Below are positions 21,601-33,005 of a stretch of DNA of 64,000 nt, one piece after another. The position numbers and the translations under genes were made by a program. The first letter of the stretch is position 1. Each line of letters starts with the position of its first letter. The notes under the pieces are model-generated. The model did not search any database, had not been told where the DNA came from, and worked only from the letters and a program-made list of their open reading frames with translations. Where the stretch lies: NCBI GenBank assembly GCA_034769895.1, contig CM068373.1, forward strand, positions 25,444,120 to 25,508,119, read 5' to 3'. Source of the stretch: Magicicada septendecula (lineage: Eukaryota > Arthropoda > Insecta > Hemiptera > Cicadidae).

Positions 21601-22369
21601 TGACGATGATAATGGGAATCATGGGTTAGGAATTATGGGCTTGTTTGACCTTGCTTAGCATTCGAAATAAATGCTTATTTATGTACGTATATAAGATATT
21701 TTCAATAACTTCAAAGTTATATTAAGTTCTAATAAATAAAAGATCTTTATGTGTATTTCATGTCTACGGTTAACAAATTTCCAGCAACTATAAATTCAAT
21801 TTTCAGGTGATTCGTGCATACGCTGTCGCTGCTTCAACAGCACCGACAGTGAAGCACGTAAAATATATTTGCTTACAGACAATGCTGAAGTAAAGTCGGT
21901 AAACCAATTACAGTCTCGCTAAATCCACTTACTCACACACACAGTCTAGCAAGTTCAGTACTAGTGATTTGTATTCACATAAAGTACACACTCCGACCCC
22001 GACTGTAGATAACTATGTGTGTCAGAAATCGATTTACATTAGATTATGTTTTGTTTGATTATGCACATCGTATGGCTACATAAATCGATTGTTTTCTTCT
22101 CAACCTTCTTGTCGCCTTAGTCTGATGGAACAGAAGTTCTGTAGTTTAAAACAGCAAACGTAAGTGTAGTCTACATAATTTATGCGACTAGACATCTTTA
22201 TTAAAAGACCAGTGACCTTTATTGTGTTGTGTAATTGGCAGTCTGGTTCCTTTTCCTTTACTTCCTTTAAACATGGCAGTATAAATGTCAAAATTTTACT
22301 TTCCTGCATTTTTTCAAATAATTCTTCTTCTACTTCTTTTTCTTTTTACAGATTAGGTTATATAAACCT
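21601..22369. other. Gene-free interval
   Basis: Frames of 68-69 codons at 22100-22388 lack motifs. No repeat recognised. Confidence 0.4.
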
Positions 22370-22990
22370 GTTCCGGCACCCATCTTAACCTCGGACGACC
22401 CACGTCTCTTCTACCAATGGCTTTATAGTGAAGTGCCGCTTTGAGTAATCGATCCTCTCATCCTTTACAGAGGCTCCCACCATTGCCTTATGTAAGCTGA
22501 AACAATTTCATTTATGTCCTCTATTTTACTTCTGTTCTTATATCCTCATTCCTTATTCTATCCGGCAATGTGTAGTTTATAGTACTTCGAAGAAACCACA
22601 CTTCAGCATTCTGAATCTTGCTGCATTCATTTTTTGTCATGACTCACGCCTCACTCGCATAAATCAACGTGGGTATAGCAATTTTCTTATAAAATTCAAT
22701 CCTTGTGGCGTGTCTTGTCTAATTTATAAGATTTCTACGAATCGTACCAAAAATATTCCAAAATTTATTTATCTTTTCCCTTATATTATATTCAGATTCA
22801 TAGCTTACTGCACAGCCGTGATATCTGAAGCGGCTCACTTGTATACCTCAATGTGGGTATTACAAATATCTTATAAAACTTAATCTTTGTGCTGTGTCTT
22901 GTATTATGTCTAAGATTTCTATGAATTGTACCACAAATATCCCTACATTTATTTATCTTCTTCTCAATAAAATAGTATCATATATAAGGA
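22370..22990 (-). mobile_element. LINE 3' fragment with internal duplication
   Basis: The minus-strand tail corresponds to the 36335-36490 fragment (CCTCGGACGACCCACGTCT). Near 22655-22790 and 22840-22965 two stretches of about 130 bases are similar to each other (both contain CAATGTGGGTAT/CAACGTGGGTAT and a TCTTATAAAA block). They encode the LYASEA..-type segment twice. Confidence 0.65.
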
Positions 22991-23565
22991 TTACGTTTTT
23001 TAAAGGATAAAACCCATGACTATCATATTCGGTTAGTATTTGGAAAGATCACAAAAGTCTCAAAATACACATTAGACCTAAAGATCGTACAGAATGTGTC
23101 AATAAAATGTAATTATTACAGTGTTTGCTTTGTGATAAGAGCAAGACGAAAGTCCAAAGAGCTTTTTTGGAATAACAAATAATTATTTTTATTAGCTTAG
23201 TCTGTCTGACCTTTTGAATTCAAAATGTTTGACCGACAAATATAAATTACAGACCCTGTTAAGGTAAATTAGTAGAAAACGTAAATTAGAAAAACAAATA
23301 CTGATTGACTGTTTGGGTGATGATTTAGTTCAAAGTTTCTTACAAAATCTTTTTGTAAAATAAACGAGTTTACAATTTTACAGAGTAGGCCTATAGTTTA
23401 TTAATTATGTCAGTATTCCAACAGCTTGTGATTGCAAGATGATAATTTAAATAAATTAGCATACTTATTACCATAATTCATAGATTAGATTATGAATATT
23501 TACAAATTTAAAAGTGAGTCGTGTAGAACTAATGACAGGAAGTGAGAAGGTCTTCATCTTATTTA
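22991..23565. other. Gene-free interval
   Basis: AT-rich, no feature recognised. Confidence 0.4.
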
Positions 23566-23624
23566 TAAATTATTACCTTTCAATAATCCGCCGTGTAACT
23601 TTTTATAAAACTCTTCTATTACGC

Positions 23625-23651
23625 GTTTCGGAGACTATGCTCGATCTACAG
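23625..23651 (-). ncRNA. Hammerhead-like core, decayed
   Basis: Minus strand: CUGUAGA in place of CUGANGA, stem II ending UCUCC, GAAAC GCGUA. Stem III is the self-complementary ACGCGU. The first core box carries a change at an invariant position, so activity is doubtful. Confidence 0.4.
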
Positions 23652-23896
23652 ACAGTAAAATAAAACTGTCACTCTTACTACATCGTTAATTAGTAAAATG
23701 TCAATTTGCATAAGAACTGTACGCGATGCTGAGTGCGGACCCGTTCTAGTTCAATCTGCTACTCTATGCTAGATTGAACTTTAGTAGCAGATTGAACTTG
23801 AACGGCTGCGCACCCAACATCGCGTACAGTTCTAATGCAAATTTACATTTTAGTAATTAACGATGTAGTAAGAGTGACATAGATTTGTTTTACTAT

Positions 23897-23923
23897 CTGA
23901 AGGTGGAGCATAGTCTCCGAAAC
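23897..23923 (+). ncRNA. Hammerhead-like core, right arm
   Basis: CUAU, CUGAAGG, stem II GGAG/CUCC, GAAAC GCGUA, AUAG. Helix I CUAU/AUAG and stem III ACGCGU are present. The last base of the first box is G rather than A. Confidence 0.5.
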
Positions 23924-23982
23924 GCGTAATAGGAGAGTTTTATAAGAAATCACACGGCGGATTATTGAAAGGTAATAATTTA

Positions 23983-24989
23983 TTAATTCGATTAAGTGAC
24001 TTGGCTACCAGATTAAACATGAATATTATACTTCATCTTATTGTCTATAAAGTTAAAAACACCTCAGGTGGATTAAGTTTACTGATACTTGTAATTTTAA
24101 TCAGTTATAAATTAGATAAAAAACTTAAACTAATTGCATTATATATAAAATTCTTTGAAAGATGCGTACATAAATGTCTAGGATATAAAATAACAATAGT
24201 TCGGTACGCGCTTCGTAATGTAGAGTATGTGCCAATTATTACGGCAGGTTTTAGTACATTAACGTTTGAAATTTGGTGTGCTGAGAAATGGTGGACGTAT
24301 TGATAAAGCAGAGTAATTACAAAGTTCTCACACTTAATAAAAGTTATAGCAAGTTAGTTGACATGAGCACAACATGTTGGGTGAAGTAGTAAGTTACAAG
24401 TTACTTTAGCGAACACAAAGGCGACAACTTTATCGCTGTATATAACTTTACAGGCTTGAGCGGAAGCACATTGTTCTGTGAGCCTGTACGTTATATGAAA
24501 AATACTTTTGCAAACAATTGACGTACGAACTATGCGACATCCTGCAACGCTTACGCGTTACTAACATCAATAACCTTCGAAAGTTTTTGAATATATAATA
24601 GTATTAAGTAAACATCGTTCATAAATGAAGAACTATTTTCTGTTTACTAGAATGGAAAAGTAACTGGAAAATGGAAATCGAGAATAGGTGTAATAAAAGT
24701 GTCGAAAAAACATGGTTTTCAACTGAAAAGCTGCTATTGTCACAAATTCCGGACACCGAAGTCTACAAATGTAAACAATAGAAAATAATATACAGAAGCT
24801 CGGAGGAGAAAGGACGAATAAAAAAAATCAATTTTTTTTACAGAATCCAATTTGTGGCATATTAAGAACACGGCAATACCACAATCACGTATATATTTAC
24901 CCTTAGTATTTTGTAAATAGCATTGAAATATCTAGACTCCACAAAACCAGCTGAGAGCTTAGAGCTATATTATGGACGAAAATTGTTTT
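23983..24989. other. Gene-free interval
   Basis: A 112-codon frame at 23965-24303 begins inside the palindrome arm and shows no family motif. Nothing else recognised. Confidence 0.4.
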
Positions 24990-25510
24990 TGTTGTATCAG
25001 CCATCTAAGGACCACAAGCCAATTTCAATCCTTTATTCTTTGTTGTTTTCTTTTTCTCCAATATTCTTTCAACTTTTTCCTGCCTTCAATCCACTTTGAA
25101 CCTGCGTTTTTCTCTCTCCTACCTGGGAGTCCTTCCATTTTTAACATTGTTGCCCGAAAAACTTCTCTCTCAATTGCTTCTTCTGCGTGTATATTTTTTT
25201 TTCTAAATCCTTTTGGATTTATTTAATCCAAATTGATGCTGACTTCTTCCCTCACAGATATTTAAAAATCTGCTTTGTTAACCTAATGTCGTCCATTCTA
25301 TATAAATGTCAAAAAAAAATAGTCTCCTTTTTCTCATTGTTTCTGTTTATATTTTCTATACTTTGACATATTTCGTCATTACTTCTTAACTTCCAAACTT
25401 CTGAAGTTCTTCGTGGGCCTAATATTTTTCTAATAATTCGTCTTTTCAATATTTCTAGTTAGTCTAAATTATAATTAAATCCTATACATTCACTTGCATA
25501 TAGGCATTTT
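24990..25510 (-). mobile_element. LINE 3' fragment
   Basis: Minus-strand reading gives LYASECIGFNYNL, then RRIIRKILGPRR, then VWKLRSNDEI, a FDIYIEWT segment and a long charged end (SKWIEGRKKLKEYWRKRKQQ). This is the C-terminal order of arthropod LINE reverse transcriptases. It is broken into several frames. Confidence 0.7.
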
Positions 25511-26189
25511 GGCTCGAATTTATTTTATATTATTTTTGTACTTTACTTATCATTAATTGTTTAAAAATAAATGTTTAATCTAATCATTATTTATGTTTTT
25601 TAATACTGAAATACATATTTGCTCTTTCTATGCTAGAGTATTTACAAACTTTAAACGCGTTTTCCAACACCATGATTTTTCTTTTCGCCCTTTCTACTCC
25701 CAGCTCCTGTTAACGCGACATAGTAGAATATAAACAATATTATGCTGTGAATTATGTAATTGGTTTCAAACATTTATTATTTCGTTATATAATGTTGAAT
25801 ATAAAGAAAAAATAATAAAATTTTAGGTTACGCATATAACAATTTAGTTTATTTTACCTTTATTTCTTATAATTGTAGTACAGCCTTGGATAGAGTCCAC
25901 TGTTCATTCACTAAAATTTTAAACTAAAGAGAACATTATGGCAAGGACAGTTTACTTAAAATACCTGCATAATGGTGGTTTCTTTGTAACTTATTATTGC
26001 AAATTTACTTTTTATATAATATATAAATACAATATATACTTTATAAAATGATTAAACTTATAAAAACACCATTTGTAACTACTGTTACCACGTGAGTACC
26101 CGTTCAAACACTTCGTCATACACGTCAATGACAAGTTGTGTCACAATACAAACATTTTTTATTATTGTAAACAATGTTATAAATGGCAA
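25511..26189. other. Gene-free interval
   Basis: Very AT-rich, no feature recognised. Confidence 0.4.
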
Positions 26190-26950
26190 TCAAAGGAATA
26201 CCCTGGAGTCCAGCTAGAGCGACATACTTACCTGAGTACGTTACAATTTGCTGACCATAAAATAATAATACAAGAGGAAGGAGATAAATCACAACTGGCA
26301 GTGCACCGACTAATTCCAATATGTCCAGAATATATTCTTAAAATTTCCTTGCATAAGACGAAAGTTATGGCTTTTCAAGGCAAGTATCCCGTTAGGTCGA
26401 AAATGATTGTCAACAATAAGCCAATCGAACAAGTATCAAATTTTACATACTTGGGCTGCGACACAAGCTACAATTATGACAATGACATGGAAAATAAAAT
26501 AAATAAGTTCCAGGCAATATGTGGCACAATAAATAGAACACTAATTGACAAAACACGAAAAGACACAAGGATAAAATTTTATAAAACGATGGCTGTACCT
26601 GTACTTATGTATGGGAGTGAAAGTTGGATAAACACCAAAAAAGGAGACAGCAAAATACAGGCAGCAGAAATGAGATTTTTGAGACGGGTCAAAGTCTGCA
26701 CAAGAAGAGATTTAGTAAGAAATGAAGACGTGCGAAATGAACTAAATGTATATGCAATAAATAAAAAATAACTGAATATAAAGAAAGATGGAAACATGAC
26801 GTAAATAGAATAGGAAATGGGAAAATACCCAAAAAGATACTTAACTACAAACCAAGAGGCAAAAGAGATATAGGAAGACCACGAAAACGGTGGTCGTAAG
26901 TTTGTAAGGACGGAAAAGGCAAATGCCTAATCTTTATAGTGCAGAAGAAG
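26190..26950 (+). mobile_element. LINE with 211-codon reverse-transcriptase frame
   Basis: The frame at 26136-26771 begins in flanking sequence and enters the element near LSTLQFADHK, which stands where LLFADD carries the catalytic aspartates. It continues LKISLHKTKVMAFQGKYPVR, VSNFTYLGCD, IKFYKTMAVPVLMYGSESW and IQAAEMRFLRRVK. Beyond its stop, ERWKHDVNRIG and RGKRDIGRPRKRW continue to about 26900. The active-site change and the loss of everything upstream make it a dead, 5'-truncated copy. It is the best-preserved LINE tail in the window. Confidence 0.85.
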
Positions 26951-27411
26951 AAGAACAAAAATGTTATATTTTTCGGCAAGGACGAATCCTCTTTTACCAG
27001 TGTATTCAACGAGTATAGTGTTATCTTCAGTTGTTGTGGAAAAATGTTTATTAATTAGATAACGCCCGGCGTAAGTGTCCCACGCCCCGTAGGGAGGCCA
27101 TATTTTCGAAGCCGCAACTTCCAATTTGTTGGCAAAATTTATTCGTGGCGCATTAAGGCCTAGTAGCGTCCACCGCCAAGTCTGCATAAAACAATAACAA
27201 TGTAAAATTAAATTCTATTTTTTAAAATCGGATCATATTTTTAATTATTAACACATGTATTTCTTAAGTATTTCAATTTGAATTCTAAATTATAGATAAA
27301 ATAATATAATTGAATTATTGCATAAAATGCCAGTATCAAAGTAATAGGCTTCATCTAGAAACTGGTATAATTTAAGAACAATTTATTATGCCGTCCGTCT
27401 AGTCTTCATAT
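26951..27411. other. Gene-free flank of the long-LTR element
   Basis: No coding motif. It ends in CATAT directly before the left LTR. Confidence 0.4.
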
Positions 27412-30240
27412 TGTAACGATAATATAATGGGTGTTCGTTCGTAATCGGGTTACTTACTATCGAGATGTAGCCTCACCTCGGGTTCGTCTATTTGTAACCA
27501 GAGAATATTTCGTTACATACAATGTTATTGTGGATCAGTTTACTTGTATTTATGTAGCGTGCACTTGAATACACCGTCCGTTAGAAATGTCGACTTGTAA
27601 TATGGATAAATGATGTAGCGACAAACTCGCACTGGAGTCGTCGATGTAAATTATAAATGTATTATGTCGAACGGCGAATGATTTCGTAAATTGCCGCTTA
27701 CTCCCACTACGCTGCTTCTTTTACGTGACGTCACTCACCGATGCCAACTATCGGGTCAGCTACAACCTGTGAATTCTATTTACTAAATGTAACGGCAATA
27801 ATAATGACTCACAATTATCATTAAACATATATCCTTGTGGAATCCTTTATTTGGAAAAAAAACACTGGTTATCTTGTTTTAATAATTTTTAAACAGAATA
27901 ATCGCAATTGTAGTACAAAATATGTCTTCTTTACCAGTTGGCAGCAGTAGCTGTTCAGTATTCCTTCCTTAGATCAAAACAATGCTTTTTGTTAACGTTT
28001 TAAATTAAAATATATCAATTATCTCAGGGCGTATATGGTTCGGGGATTTATAATTATACAAAATATTACACTATTAATCAAAATAAAAGTTCACAATCAT
28101 GGGATATTACAACGTTAGAGTGATAGGTGCACACAGAAATCGTATAGTGGTTGCCAGTTTTAAAAAGGTTATGTCTATATCAGGCTTTGATATTTATTAA
28201 GTGAATTAAAGGTTCTTGTTGTGATTAAAAAGGTGTTAATCTTATATGGTGTTATTAGTGGTTGTTTCTAGTGCTCGTGTTATATGGTGTCTGTAATTCA
28301 GTTGATTATTGCTTAAATTACGTGTATACAAGTGTATGTGTTGAAGTACGATATAATGAGATGTCAGATCACCAGATCCTCTCCTTGTACTTTTCTTGGT
28401 TGTAAATAGGTCCCACGTACACGTCAGGTCTTCTTCTCGTCCCTCGTCCACGTCAAATCTTCTTTCTGGTTATTATTCCTTCTCATCCATCTAATGGGTA
28501 GTCTTCTGCTGTTGCAAAATGTTTGTATAGTGTACTTCTAACAGTATTTATCTATTGGTATTGTTTTTTCACACTTTATAACATATAATGTAAGACGATT
28601 TAAGAACGCGTCTATCTGCTAAGATCGTTGTCAAAGAAGTCCCATTTTATTTATCCGAAATTTCTGGTTGCTAAGGGTAAACTTGGAACCTGGTTGGTCA
28701 ATCCGAATAGACATTGTCATAAACTTTTATTATTTCAGAATCTAAATTTGTTCAAAATCTTTAAACTAACGTAACTTTTCTATACTGAATGGGAGTTTAA
28801 AACCATTATCAGCATTATTTTGATCTTCACATGTGTTATATTTAGACACCAAACATGCCTGTTTTTGCTTAAGAACTATGGATGTTACAATTTTGTTATT
28901 TGGAATTTTCTTAAATAACTTGATATGTGTTATTTCGGTTCCATATTCCGTGTATACATTATTATCTATAAATACATCAACCCTTTCACATTTGCTTTAC
29001 AAAATTTCTAATATAATTGTTCAAAATTTACTAAATTTGGTTTCACCTGGCCTATGTAATAGTATTATTTTCATCATCATGTTATAACATCTCTAACAAT
29101 TAAATTAACTTCTAACATTCATCAAAATGGTTTAACATATAACGTCATTTTAACAACACAAAATATATATTATTCTAATATTTAAATTCATGTCCACATG
29201 GCTATGATTATACCAATTCCTTGCACAATAGTTGTTTTCTACTCAAACTGTATAGGTGTTTGACATTTAACAAAACATCTTTGTATTCCATTCTGCTTGG
29301 TTAATTCATTTATTTACCATGGCTTAATATCAGCTCTATTGGTATATTTGTTAACACAACATAAACAAAAAATGGAATTAATATCATAAAATTGACATTC
29401 CTTAAAATTAATTGTATCCCCTGGTACATACAAAAAACACAACACAAATACTATTATATAAACACTGTGCTATAACATAAAACATGCACATTTAACAAAA
29501 TAAATTCTATACTAATTATTTAGTCCTTTGTCAGCTAATTTATGAATTATTCTGACACTGTCCATGTCATATTTACTATTCACATGGGTTTAAACATCCG
29601 TATACTTACTGATGTTTTGTGTTACAAAAATTACAATAAAGTGAACACTGTTGCTCTACCTCACACACAGTTCTAATAATCTTGTTACATTTACTGTTTA
29701 TCTGTGTTTTATTCTTGTTATAAATGTTATTGTGACCATGTTATAATTTGTTGTTTACTGGACAACTCTATGAACTCTATATGTGACAATTTTTTGTATG
29801 GTTCTTGTATCTACAACCAGGTGTATCTATATTTTTGTTACATTGATTAACTTAATTATTTAACAATATTTCTCCTACATAATATTATATGTTTGGGTTT
29901 ATTATCCCTCACTTTGCATTTTGATTATTTGGATTTAATGATACATCAACTGAAACCATTTGTTTCTTTATAGTCCTGGTTCATAAACCATTTGTCCTTA
30001 TAAATCTTTGTTCGGTCAATACTGAAAGTTTATTGTCATAGCTGGGGTTTGAAGATATCTGCATCACTTAGCCTAAATCATTAATTTCGGTACGGTCAGT
30101 TGTCTTACTAGTCAGTCTGAAATTGTTAGTCGTTCTTCTTCACTATCATCTTTGAAGATATTGTTCTTCTTGTTAGCTTCTTAATCAAAGTCTTCATTAA
30201 ATCAGGTAAGATATTATGTTGTTCTAAATGTCATGTTACA
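27412..30240 (-). repeat. 3' LTR of the long-LTR element
   Basis: A 2.83 kb direct repeat of 33006-35649. It includes a block of about 180 bases near its left end that the other LTR lacks. Its open frames (28242-28451 and 28833-29087) recur in both LTRs but show no known motif. Confidence 0.9.
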
Positions 30241-31795
30241 TATTACCCTGCCACCAAATTTGATCATTTTAATAAAATATTGTTTTTGTTGAAATTATCA
30301 ATTACCTTCTTTTTCATATTATCATTTGTTATTCTTATTATGATCTGGTATACTTGTCTTTAATTATAAGTGTTCTATCCCTGGAACATGTTACTTCCCT
30401 AACAAATTAATCACCATATATTCTGGAATCAGTCGGGTGGCTCTCTTGACCTAATACCCCGCTGTCCTTACAATACATAATACATAAATAATATCGATTG
30501 CTGGAGCTATCTCGTCAGTCAATCACATTTAATAATCACTAGTCTATTCACGACTAAAATAAATAAAATAATATAATATATTCTTGGGATTGTTCACTCA
30601 GTCTAACTTCTCAGATCTAAATATTTCTTTCCATTGATTCTTTCAGGTGTTTATTTTCTTGTGGCAATATTAATAACATTTTTTATTTTTATTTTTTTTT
30701 TTATTGGTACTATATTCCTTCCTTCCTTATCATTACTGCTTAATCTTCATTTTTCATTCACTATCTTCATTTAAATTAAAACATAACAAGTATTTGCATC
30801 TTCATTTGTTGTTGACTCTCTCACAATCATGATAGGTTATTTGTAGTAAATTCGTTTCTAGTCTTGTCTCATTTTCATCGTCGACTGTCTACACTTGTCC
30901 TTTTTTATTCATTTTATAGCACTATCGTTTCTTCTAAATTATGGATGTTGCATCCTTCTTTTATATTCCCATAATAAGTTCATAACTGTGTTTAATAAGA
31001 GGTGCTTATTTTGTCTAGAATTTGGAAATTTATTCCCAGTTGTTTGTCTGCTTGATTCATAATTACATTATCAAACTGTACTGTAAGTTGTCCTTACTAT
31101 TCATTTGAATTCTGATATATTCAAATTTGTTTATTTGGCTTGATTTAAAGTTATATTTTGGATTATCAAAGTTGGTTAGATGAGCTTGCTATGTTCTTTG
31201 TGTTTTGAGGTTTTATCATAATAAATTCTTCAATTCCAAATTAATTCTCATAAATCATTAGTTGTAAGTTGTTCTTACTATATTTTTAGAATTTTGTGGT
31301 TTTTAATAATAAATTCTTCGATTCCAAATTAATTCTCATAAATAATTAGTTGTAAGTTGTTCTTACTCTTTCTTTAGAATTTTGGGGTTTTATAATAATA
31401 AATTCTTCAATTCCAAATTAATTCTCATAAATCATTAGTTGTAAGTTGTTCTTACTATATTTTTAGAATTTTGTGGTTTTATAATAATAAATTCTTCAAT
31501 TCCAATTATAGTGCTTATTGTCATATGTCCTTCTGTACCCAGTATAGATGATCTTTTGGTAACTTTCGTTATGTCGGTCAGTTGCTCATACCTTCATTTG
31601 TATGGTTCTGTTTCTTTATTCTTTATTCATATTATTGTTCCTCAATGAAACTTATTTCTCGTCTCCTTAAAATGGTTCTTTGGCCGTAGTCGGTTAGCGT
31701 AGCATCCGTCCCTTTTTGTGGAGGTGTATGGTATTAGACTTAACCGTAGTCTGTCACTTCATTTGCTCTCATTGTCCGGATGACCATAGTCTTCA
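30241..31795 (-). other. Non-coding interior of the long-LTR element
   Basis: AT-rich. It holds no pol motif in any frame that I can read, and carries an 89-base tandem array at about 31195-31510. Confidence 0.55.
31195..31510. repeat. 89-base tandem array
   Basis: AAATTCTTCAATTCC recurs at 31223, 31311, 31401 and 31489, spacing 88-90 bases, each followed by TAAGTTGTTCTTACT. A little over three units. Confidence 0.9.
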
Positions 31796-32923
31796 TCATC
31801 GTTCCGGTACTAGTGACATCTCTGCCTTTGTCTTGTATTTCATTTTTCTAGCCGCTATTCCTTTGTTGGCTGCTAAGCTTATTCGGCTCCCTCTATCATA
31901 GTGTTTTATACACCAGTACGTCTCTGGTCCATATGTGGTATTGCATGAAAAATATCTGTGAGGATCTTCGTCTGAATTCTTAATTATTTGCTTATCTGAA
32001 ACCCCATAATCTGGTTCACCATCACACATCCACCCTGAAGGAATACATTTTAGTGCACCTGTACACTGGAACTGTCCTGGATGGTACTCTAATGGAACAC
32101 ATTCTGGTGATTCATCTGTGCTGTCATACCAGTCTGGTAATATGTCATACTTCCATCTTTCTGGAATACCCTGTCCAGTCCTGTGCTGAAACTGATCTAG
32201 TCCCCATGTTTTATTCAGTTTACCTCTGGTCCTTTCCCAGTGGTAAACTACTGTCTGCTGGTAAATCATCTCTGAGATTACCCTTAATCTACTTCCATTA
32301 TTCCCGGAACTCACGATTTCTTCATGGTTGGTCATATGGATATTATCATCATCAAATAAACCCTGGTTCATCATCTCCATTTCTTCCTTTGTTTTCATTA
32401 ATTTCTTTGGATGTGTTCTTCTTCTCTTCATTGGTTCCACTTCCTTATCTTTAGTATTTTCTTTGTTTCCGTCAGTTTTCTTTTCAGGTAGTACTACTCC
32501 TGGATCCTCTGTTTTGGCGTTTGGTTTTTCTTCTGTTTCTGGTTTGCTATCATTTTTTATTTCTTCGGTTCTCTCATTTCTTAATCCTTCCCGCCACAGT
32601 TTACTATCATTTATTATTTCTTTGGTTATTTCCTCCATTTTCTTATTCCTCTCGTCCCATGTCTTTCTGAAGTCTTCCTTCAATTCTTTTAAGTTCTTCC
32701 TGAAGTCTTCCTTCATTTCTTTTAAATATTCCATAATACATTTGAACATCTCTTGCGTCTTCTCGCCTTCTGTTTGTGTGGTTTCTTCTGGTTGTTTCTC
32801 CGGATCCTTTCTTGTTATAATTTCTATTTCCTCGACCGGTGTCGCTTCTTTATCTTCCATATTTAACTCGTCTACCTTCTCGGCTTCGACCGCTCGTTTT
32901 CGCGATGTTTCTCGCTTCCTCAT
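31796..32923 (-). CDS. Gag-like coiled coil with an LDL-receptor class A-like module
   Basis: A 375-residue frame that starts about 80 bases inside the primer site, the usual gag position. Residues 1-190 are highly charged, and residues about 55-115 (EMFKCIMEYLKEMKEDFRKN and onward) look like the coiled coil that opens many insect LTR-element Gag proteins. A basic RRRTHPKK patch lies near 170. The second half differs: residues about 275-327 read CVPLEYHPGQFQC, KCIPSGWMCDGEPD and SDED, the F-x-C, C-I-P, W-x-C-D-G and acidic S-D-E order of an LDLa module, a calcium-binding extracellular fold. No zinc knuckle, protease or RT follows. Possible capture of a host exon; alternatively an unfamiliar native gag. 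Function unknown. Confidence 0.7.
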   Translation of the reverse strand: MRKRETSRKRAVEAEKVDELNMEDKEATPVEEIEIITRKDPEKQPEETTQTEGEKTQEMFKCIMEYLKEMKEDFRKNLKELKEDFRKTWDERNKKMEEITKEIINDSKLWREGLRNERTEEIKNDSKPETEEKPNAKTEDPGVVLPEKKTDGNKENTKDKEVEPMKRRRTHPKKLMKTKEEMEMMNQGLFDDDNIHMTNHEEIVSSGNNGSRLRVISEMIYQQTVVYHWERTRGKLNKTWGLDQFQHRTGQGIPERWKYDILPDWYDSTDESPECVPLEYHPGQFQCTGALKCIPSGWMCDGEPDYGVSDKQIIKNSDEDPHRYFSCNTTYGPETYWCIKHYDRGSRISLAANKGIAARKMKYKTKAEMSLVPER

Positions 32924-32981
32924 CTTGTTTATTTTGGTTTATTTGTCTATTAATAATAATTTAATTTATATTAAATTGCAC

Positions 32982-33003
32982 GCCTCACACGTTGGTGCGC
33001 CAA
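32982..33003 (-). other. Primer-binding site (tRNA-Lys type)
   Basis: The minus strand reads TGGCGCACCAACGTGTGAGGC two to three bases inside the 5' LTR edge at 33006. It resembles the lysine-tRNA site TGGCGCCCAACGTGGGGC with small differences. It sets the element's direction as minus. Confidence 0.7.
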
Positions 33004-33005
33004 TT

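Larger units (their letters stand above)
23566..23982. mobile_element. 0.4 kb palindrome with hammerhead-like motifs
   Basis: Arms 23566-23763 and 23783-23982 are inverted copies of about 199 bases, roughly 90% alike, around a 19-base loop. Each arm carries a hammerhead-type block near its outer third facing outward (23625-23651 minus, 23897-23923 plus). There is no coding capacity. A transcript across it would fold into one long hairpin. Confidence 0.78.

Noticed and set aside
28242-29087. Conserved ORFs present twice (28242-28451, 28833-29087 and 33651-33860, 34242-34496)
   Set aside because: They are duplicated only because they lie in the two LTRs; they have no motif and are short.
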